A DNA stretch of 35,976 nt from Oscillospiraceae bacterium (GTDB lineage: Bacteria > Bacillota > Clostridia > Oscillospirales > Oscillospiraceae), in the NCBI GenBank assembly GCA_022800665.1, contig JAAWQS010000028.1:1-35976 (forward strand), in the 5' to 3' direction. Shown here piece after piece: positions 32,277 through 35,976 of the stretch (within the stretch, counting starts at the first letter, position 1; each line of letters opens with the position of its first letter). The translations under genes and the position numbers were made by a program. The notes under the pieces are model-generated. The model did no database searches. It saw nothing but the letters and a program-made list of their open reading frames with translations, and was not told where the DNA came from.

Positions 32277-33148
32277 TGGGTGATTATCAGCAGCAATATC
32301 AGAGATATTTTGATGAGGTGGAGCAGGCGCTCCAGGGGCTGTTCCACGGCCAGCAGCCCTATGACCGGCTGCAGGAGGCGATGCGCTACAGTCTGCTGGC
32401 CGGTGGAAAACGGGTCAGACCCGTGCTGGCGTTGGCTTTCTGCCAGATGCTGGGCGGCGAACCGGCGGAGGCTCTGCCCCTGGCCTGCGCCCTGGAGCTG
32501 GTCCACACCTATTCCCTGATCCACGACGACCTGCCGTGCATGGACGACGACGATATGCGCCGGGGCCGTCCTACCTGCCACACCGTATACGGAGAGGCTA
32601 CCGCCGTTCTGGCTGGCGATGCCCTGCTTGCGGAGGCGTTCCGCATGATTGCAGAGGCGTCCGGCCTGAGCTGCGAGCAGAAGGCAGAGGCGGTGGGAAT
32701 CCTGGCGCGCGCCTGCGGCGGGGACGGTATGGTGGCCGGACAGCTGCTGGATGTGGAACAGATTGCCGCCAATGAGGACGAGCTGAGACTGCTGTGCAGA
32801 CTGAAAACCGGGGCGATGATTCAGGCCGCTGCGGAGCTGGGCTGCGTGGCCGCAGGCGCGCCCCCAGAGACGAGGAAGGCAGCCGCCGCCTATGGCGCTC
32901 ATATCGGGCTGGCCTTCCAGGTGCGGGACGATATGCTTAACGTCACCGCCAGCGAGGCCGAGCTGGGGAAGCCCGTGGGTTCCGACCGGGCGGAGTGCAA
33001 GAGAACGTTCGCGGATGCGCTGGGCCTGGAGGGCTGCGGCGCTGTTGTGGCGGAGGAAACCAGACTGGCAAAAGAGGCGTTGGCTGGATTCGAAAACGCC
33101 GAATTCCTGTCCCGGATGGCGGACACACTGGCGGATAGGAGGATGTAG
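32276..33148 (+). CDS. ispA: Short-chain polyprenyl diphosphate synthase (farnesyl/geranylgeranyl type)
   Basis: The 290-residue protein condenses isopentenyl diphosphate with allylic diphosphates. LAGGKRVRPVL near 42-52 and the first aspartate-rich motif DDLPCMD (D84-D90) in HDDLPCMDDDDMRRG are intact, with two residues between the aspartates as in type II farnesyl synthases. LVAGDALL-like VLAGDALLAEAF and KTGAMIQ follow. The second motif reads DDMLN at residues 218-222, with asparagine (AAC at 32939-32941) where the family usually has aspartate. GKPVGSDRAECKRTFADALG near the end is conserved. The ATG at 32276 overlaps the xseB stop; a GTG one codon earlier is possible. Context with xseAB is standard. 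Confidence 0.92.
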   Translation: MGDYQQQYQRYFDEVEQALQGLFHGQQPYDRLQEAMRYSLLAGGKRVRPVLALAFCQMLGGEPAEALPLACALELVHTYSLIHDDLPCMDDDDMRRGRPTCHTVYGEATAVLAGDALLAEAFRMIAEASGLSCEQKAEAVGILARACGGDGMVAGQLLDVEQIAANEDELRLLCRLKTGAMIQAAAELGCVAAGAPPETRKAAAAYGAHIGLAFQVRDDMLNVTASEAELGKPVGSDRAECKRTFADALGLEGCGAVVAEETRLAKEALAGFENAEFLSRMADTLADRRM

Positions 33149-33151
33149 GCG

Positions 33152-33592
33152 GTGTATTTCGGTATGCTGACCGGTAACGCCGTGATCGACTGCGGTCTGC
33201 TGGCCTGGTTTCTGGCACAGCTGATTAAAGTGGTTCTGGACCTGGCTCTGCTGGGAAAAATGGAGTGGCAGCGGTTCTTCTCCAGCGGTGGAATGCCCAG
33301 CAGCCACTCCGCGCTGGTGGTGGCCGCTACCACCGCAATCGGTATGACGGACGGTTTTGGCGGCACTGTGTTCGCCTTGGCCGTAATCCTGTCCGCCGTG
33401 GTCATGTACGACGCCTGCAACGTGCGGCGAAGCGCAGGCGATACCGCCAGACTGGTCAATAAGCTGCTGGAGCATATGGAGAAATTGACTGCGGAGGATC
33501 TGGCTGGCAACCTGCGGGAAGTGATGGGCCATACGCCCCTCCAGGTGCTGATGGGCGCGCTGCTGGGGCTGGGCGTGGGGCTGTTGGTGTGA
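33152..33592 (+). CDS. Divergent PAP2 family (YuiD-like) membrane protein
   Basis: The 146-residue protein belongs to the DUF212 / YuiD family distantly related to PAP2 acid phosphatases. FFSSGGMPSSHSALVVAATTAIG is the conserved core and YDACNVRRSAGDTARLVNKL follows, both characteristic. It has three or four membrane segments (near 13-33, 50-65, 72-90, and the C-terminal 20 residues). A phosphatase role on polyprenyl phosphates is suggested by the PAP2 relation and the position three bases after ispA, but is unproven. The start is GTG at 33152 with GGAGG nine bases upstream; an ATG at 33164 is an alternative. Confidence 0.88.
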   Translation: MYFGMLTGNAVIDCGLLAWFLAQLIKVVLDLALLGKMEWQRFFSSGGMPSSHSALVVAATTAIGMTDGFGGTVFALAVILSAVVMYDACNVRRSAGDTARLVNKLLEHMEKLTAEDLAGNLREVMGHTPLQVLMGALLGLGVGLLV

Positions 33593-33620
33593 TTTTTTGA
33601 TTCTGTAGAGGATTTTTGCC

Positions 33621-34196
33621 TTGATTAAATACAGAGAGTTGTCAGAAAATGAGCTGAACCGGGAGTTGTTCCGGGATTTCGTCCGCCATCAGGCGGTGCA
33701 GGACTGCTGGAGAAAATGCAATGGACAGTGGGTGGTCAGGCCGGACCCCTTTGTGGACGACTGGTCTGAGGAGGATTATCAGGTCCTGCTCCAGTGCCTG
33801 AAAAATACTGTGCGCTCCGGCGGGTTCCTGTACGCCGCCTTCCGGGAGGACAAGCTGAAGGGGTTTGTTTCCGTTGAGGCGGAGCTGTTTGGCGGCGAAC
33901 AGAAGTATCTGGACCTGACCAGCCTCCATGTGTCCGAGGATATGCGGGGCCGGGGAATTGGCAGGACGCTGTTCGAGGCGGCAAAGAATTGGGCCGCGGA
34001 AAAGGGGGCGCGAAAGCTGTATATTTCCGCGCACTCCGCCGTGGAAACCCAGAGCTTTTACAGGGCTATGGGGTGTGTCGAGGCGGAGGCGTACTGTGCG
34101 GAACACGTGGAGCGGGAGCCTTTTGACTGCCAGCTGGAATGCGCAATAACGCAATACGATGATACAGGACCGGATCAGATCTGCTGCTCCAGATAG
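33621..34196 (+). CDS. GNAT family N-acetyltransferase
   Basis: The 191-residue protein has the acetyl-CoA binding motif of GNAT enzymes, LHVSEDMRGRGIGRTLFEAA near residues 103-122, followed by KGARKLYISAHSAVETQSFYRAMG. The acceptor substrate cannot be read from the sequence; the tail (HVEREPFDCQLE) resembles small-molecule or aminoglycoside-like acetyltransferases of Clostridia only loosely. The start is TTG at 33621, with AGAGGA nine bases upstream; no in-frame ATG lies near the N-terminus of the domain. Its last 22 bases overlap the 3' end of the opposing nucleotidyltransferase gene. Confidence 0.85.
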   Translation: MIKYRELSENELNRELFRDFVRHQAVQDCWRKCNGQWVVRPDPFVDDWSEEDYQVLLQCLKNTVRSGGFLYAAFREDKLKGFVSVEAELFGGEQKYLDLTSLHVSEDMRGRGIGRTLFEAAKNWAAEKGARKLYISAHSAVETQSFYRAMGCVEAEAYCAEHVEREPFDCQLECAITQYDDTGPDQICCSR

Positions 34197-34783
34197 GAAA
34201 TCCAGCGTTGGAGTGATTGCCGGTCAAAATGAAGCAGAGCGCTGCTGTAATGCCGAAAGGCTTCCGGATGCTCTGCTTCCATCCATTTCAGGGCTTTTTT
34301 GGGGCCAAGATAGGTCTTTTTGCGCGCGTCGCAGTAGATTTCCAAGCTCTCTGTGAGCAGCCAGTGCCAGCGGTACAATCCCTCTGCGCTGCGCCGCTCT
34401 GTACGCAGCAGCATTTTTTTGCACCACGCAATCTCTTGCCGGACTTCGCCGGGCGTTTTCTTCGGGAGAAGCTCCAAAGCATTTTGAACCCGGCTTTGGA
34501 TGGACGCGCCAAAGCCGTCTGTATCCAAGACAATGATTCCATCGTGTATTTGGAAGAAGTCGCGGCAGTCAAAGCCGTTTTCAAAGTGTGATTGCGGATA
34601 GACAAATACGTCCAGCTGGACAGAGCCGATTCGGGAGACGTCGTGGGAGGCTGCGCAGTGTCCGGAAATAACAAGCGCGTCAAAATCGCTGTTTATATGG
34701 GTGGTCCCGTCTGCATAGGAACCGTAGACAATGATGGAGAGCGGGGCGTATGTTTGCCGGATGTATTGAATCATTTTTTCCAT
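34175..34783 (-). CDS. Nucleotidyltransferase domain protein
   Basis: The 202-residue protein has an N-terminal polymerase-beta-like nucleotidyltransferase fold: GSYADGTTHINSDFD at residues 21-35 with the metal-binding aspartates D33 and D35, and a third acidic residue at D58 in VQLDVF. The catalytic triad is therefore complete. The C-terminal 110 residues are helical and may form a HEPN-like substrate domain (LYRWHWLLTESLEIYCDARKK). Relatives include aminoglycoside and protein nucleotidyltransferases and toxin-antitoxin MNT proteins; the substrate cannot be told. The ATG at 34783 has AAAGGA upstream. It is the only minus-strand gene between 29732 and the end and overlaps the GNAT gene tail to tail. 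Confidence 0.85.
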   Translation of the reverse strand: MEKMIQYIRQTYAPLSIIVYGSYADGTTHINSDFDALVISGHCAASHDVSRIGSVQLDVFVYPQSHFENGFDCRDFFQIHDGIIVLDTDGFGASIQSRVQNALELLPKKTPGEVRQEIAWCKKMLLRTERRSAEGLYRWHWLLTESLEIYCDARKKTYLGPKKALKWMEAEHPEAFRHYSSALLHFDRQSLQRWISYLEQQI

Positions 34784-34856
34784 GGCGGGTCTGTCCTTTC
34801 AGATGATTCCCTGATTTTATCATATATAAATGCTTTTGGCTATGCCTATTCTGGCA

Positions 34857-34891
34857 GCCGGGTGAGGGGACGGGCTCTCGCCCGGCTTTTT
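34857..34891 (+). terminator. Intrinsic terminator on the plus strand ahead of degV
   Basis: GCCGGGTGAG (34857-34866) pairs with CTCGCCCGGC (34877-34886) with one G-U, and TTTTT follows. It faces the plus strand although the gene next to it (nucleotidyltransferase) is on the minus strand, so it would stop transcripts running through from the ispA-GNAT operon before the degV promoter. Confidence 0.8.
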
Positions 34892-34918
34892 GCATAGAAG
34901 AAAGTCTGCTCCTGCCCA

Positions 34919-34946
34919 TTGACTTTTTCCTGAAATGGGGTATAAT
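34919..34946 (+). promoter_or_regulatory. Promoter of degV
   Basis: TTGACT (34919-34924) and TATAAT (34941-34946) are 16 bases apart. CTAAT (34947-34951) and ATTAG (34959-34963) form a short inverted repeat right after the -10, a possible operator. Confidence 0.75.
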
Positions 34947-34980
34947 CTAATGTATCATATTAGTTAAGGCGGTTATTAAA

Positions 34981-35814
34981 ATGATGTATCAGCTTATTTG
35001 CGACAGCTGCACAGACCTCCCGGCCAGTATGCTGCAGGACTCGCATGTGTGTAAAGTGCCGCTTACGATTCAGGTCGGAGAGGATACCTTTATTGATGAC
35101 GAGAGTTTCCAGCAGGCCCGGCTCCTGGAGAAAATGAAAGCTTGGCCCGATGCGCCCAAAACAGCCTGTCCCTCCCCTCATGCCTTTATGGAGATGTTTC
35201 GTGAGGATGGCGATAATTATATTGTAACCCTGTCCGCCCGCCTGTCAGGTTCCTTTAACGCCGCTGCGCAGGCCGTGGACCTCTACCGGGAGGAGGGCGG
35301 TAAGGCAAACGTCCATGTGTTTAACTCAAGATCCGCTACCGCAGGGCAGGCCCAGACTGCTATGCTGATTCGCGATCTGGCCGAAAAGGGTACCCCCTTT
35401 GCCGAAGTCGTGGAGCTGGTAGAAGAGCGGATCAGCCGGATGCAGACGATGTTTGTTTTGGAGAACCTGGATAACCTGCGGAAAAATGGAAGGCTGACCA
35501 GAGTGCAGTCCCTGGTGACAGGCGCGCTGCGGGTGAAGCTGCTCATGGGCGCAACCAGAGAGGGCGAGATCGAAAAGCTGGGACAGGGCCTCTCTATCCG
35601 GCAGACGCTGGGCAGAATGGTGGCCCTTATGGGTAAAAATGAGGGCAGTATGGGCCGCAGGCTCGTCATCACCCACTGCAATTGCCCGGAGCGGGCCGAG
35701 TATGTGCGGGACCTTGTCAGACAGAAAGGGCTGTTCGATGAGATCGTCATCGCTCCTACCGGCGGAATTGCGACGGTTTATGCCAATGACGGCGGCGTTG
35801 TGACCGCATTTTGA
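34981..35814 (+). CDS. DegV family fatty-acid-binding protein
   Basis: The 277-residue protein belongs to the DegV family, which binds fatty acids and, as FakB, presents them to the fatty acid kinase FakA. The N-terminal QLICDSCTDLPASM, VTLSARLSGSFNAAAQAVDLY near 80-100, FVLENLDNLRKNGRLTRVQ and the C-terminal GGIATVYANDGGVV are typical. No fakA lies in the window, so the physiological role is inferred from the family. The ATG at 34981 has AAGGCGG nine bases upstream; a second ATG follows directly. It has its own promoter and is preceded by a terminator, so it is probably monocistronic. Confidence 0.93.
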   Translation: MMYQLICDSCTDLPASMLQDSHVCKVPLTIQVGEDTFIDDESFQQARLLEKMKAWPDAPKTACPSPHAFMEMFREDGDNYIVTLSARLSGSFNAAAQAVDLYREEGGKANVHVFNSRSATAGQAQTAMLIRDLAEKGTPFAEVVELVEERISRMQTMFVLENLDNLRKNGRLTRVQSLVTGALRVKLLMGATREGEIEKLGQGLSIRQTLGRMVALMGKNEGSMGRRLVITHCNCPERAEYVRDLVRQKGLFDEIVIAPTGGIATVYANDGGVVTAF

Positions 35815-35863
35815 GGGGAAAAGTTGAAGAAGAAAAAAATTTGGGGAAATTTGAAATTAAGTG

Positions 35864-35892
35864 TTGACAAAGTAGGAAAGAACTGCTATACT
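35864..35892 (+). promoter_or_regulatory. Strong promoter at the window end, possibly of an rRNA operon
   Basis: TTGACA (35864-35869) and TATACT (35887-35892) are 17 bases apart, with an A-rich stretch upstream of the -35. No ribosome binding site or start codon follows in the 84 bases before the window ends. The strength and the long leader suggest a stable-RNA operon; the gene itself is outside the window. Confidence 0.75.
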
Positions 35893-35942
35893 ACACAAGC
35901 TGTCTGACGGCACGGGAGTGCGGCAGGGGACGGCGAAAGAGC

Positions 35943-35976
35943 GAGTCGAAAAAAAGATTTGATTGAGTCGAAAAAA
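35943..35976 (+). repeat. Direct repeat in the leader of the last transcription unit
   Basis: GAGTCGAAAAAA occurs at 35943-35954 and again at 35965-35976, 22 bases apart, about two helical turns. The second copy touches the window edge. It may be part of a leader element such as a processing or antitermination region, but no function is shown. Confidence 0.6.

Noticed and set aside
1-35976. Search for CRISPR arrays, insertion sequences, integrases, phage or conjugation genes, and tRNA genes
   Set aside because: No regularly spaced repeats, transposase or recombinase motifs, or tRNA T-arm sequences were seen by reading. The genes are housekeeping and biosynthetic.

Overview
The window reads as chromosomal DNA from a GC-rich, Gram-positive anaerobe of the class Clostridia, most likely in the Oscillospiraceae / Flavonifractor-Pseudoflavonifractor neighbourhood. 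The basis is the GC-rich coding sequence, strong GGAGG ribosome binding sites, the anaerobic (cbi-type) cobalamin pathway, the fused CobA-HemD protein, and the Asp23-nusB-xseAB-ispA and ftsEX blocks. The taxonomic call is inference. Nearly everything is recognisable and tightly packed. I did not find a convincing new multi-gene defence or mobile system. The less ordinary signals are regulatory DNA, RNA structures and one altered active-site motif.

Layout. Positions 1-400 hold no gene I can name; they contain strong inverted repeats and may be a structured RNA or a decayed element. On the minus strand, 401-853 is a stand-alone XRE-type regulator. A compact minus-strand operon then runs from 8651 down to about 1012: two M16 peptidase homologues, lgt, precorrin-2 dehydrogenase (sirC), hemC, cobA/hemD fusion, hemB and a small FeoA-domain protein. 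This makes uroporphyrinogen III and precorrin-2 / sirohydrochlorin, the tetrapyrrole feedstock of the next block. dapA (8855-9742, minus) sits alone with a textbook terminator.

From 20766 down to 9944 lies an eleven-gene minus-strand cobalamin operon: cbiD, L, F, G, H, J, ET, A, cobD, cbiP, cbiC. Most genes overlap their neighbours. A consensus promoter and a cobalamin riboswitch precede it. Upstream on the same strand, btuF-btuC-btuD (24032 to 21064) encodes an ABC importer behind a second, larger cobalamin riboswitch with its own promoter and terminator. Synthesis and uptake are therefore each placed under B12 sensing. No cobaltochelatase (cbiK/cbiX), cbiB or lower-ligand assembly genes (cobU/S/T) are in the window.

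A small minus-strand module (24440-25298) pairs a 66-residue HTH regulator with a DUF3796-like membrane protein; its promoter carries two identical AT-rich 12-bp sites that look like operators. Diverging from it on the plus strand are ftsE, ftsX and a secreted coiled-coil M23 peptidase, a cell-division peptidoglycan hydrolysis unit. A convergent glycerate kinase gene follows (28496-29731, minus).

From 29913 the plus strand carries Asp23-family protein, nusB, xseA, xseB, ispA, a divergent PAP2 membrane protein and a GNAT acetyltransferase. A minus-strand nucleotidyltransferase (34175-34783) overlaps the 3' end of the GNAT gene. degV (34981-35814) has its own promoter. The window ends just after a near-perfect promoter and a repeated leader that resemble the start of a highly expressed, possibly ribosomal RNA, transcription unit lying outside the window.
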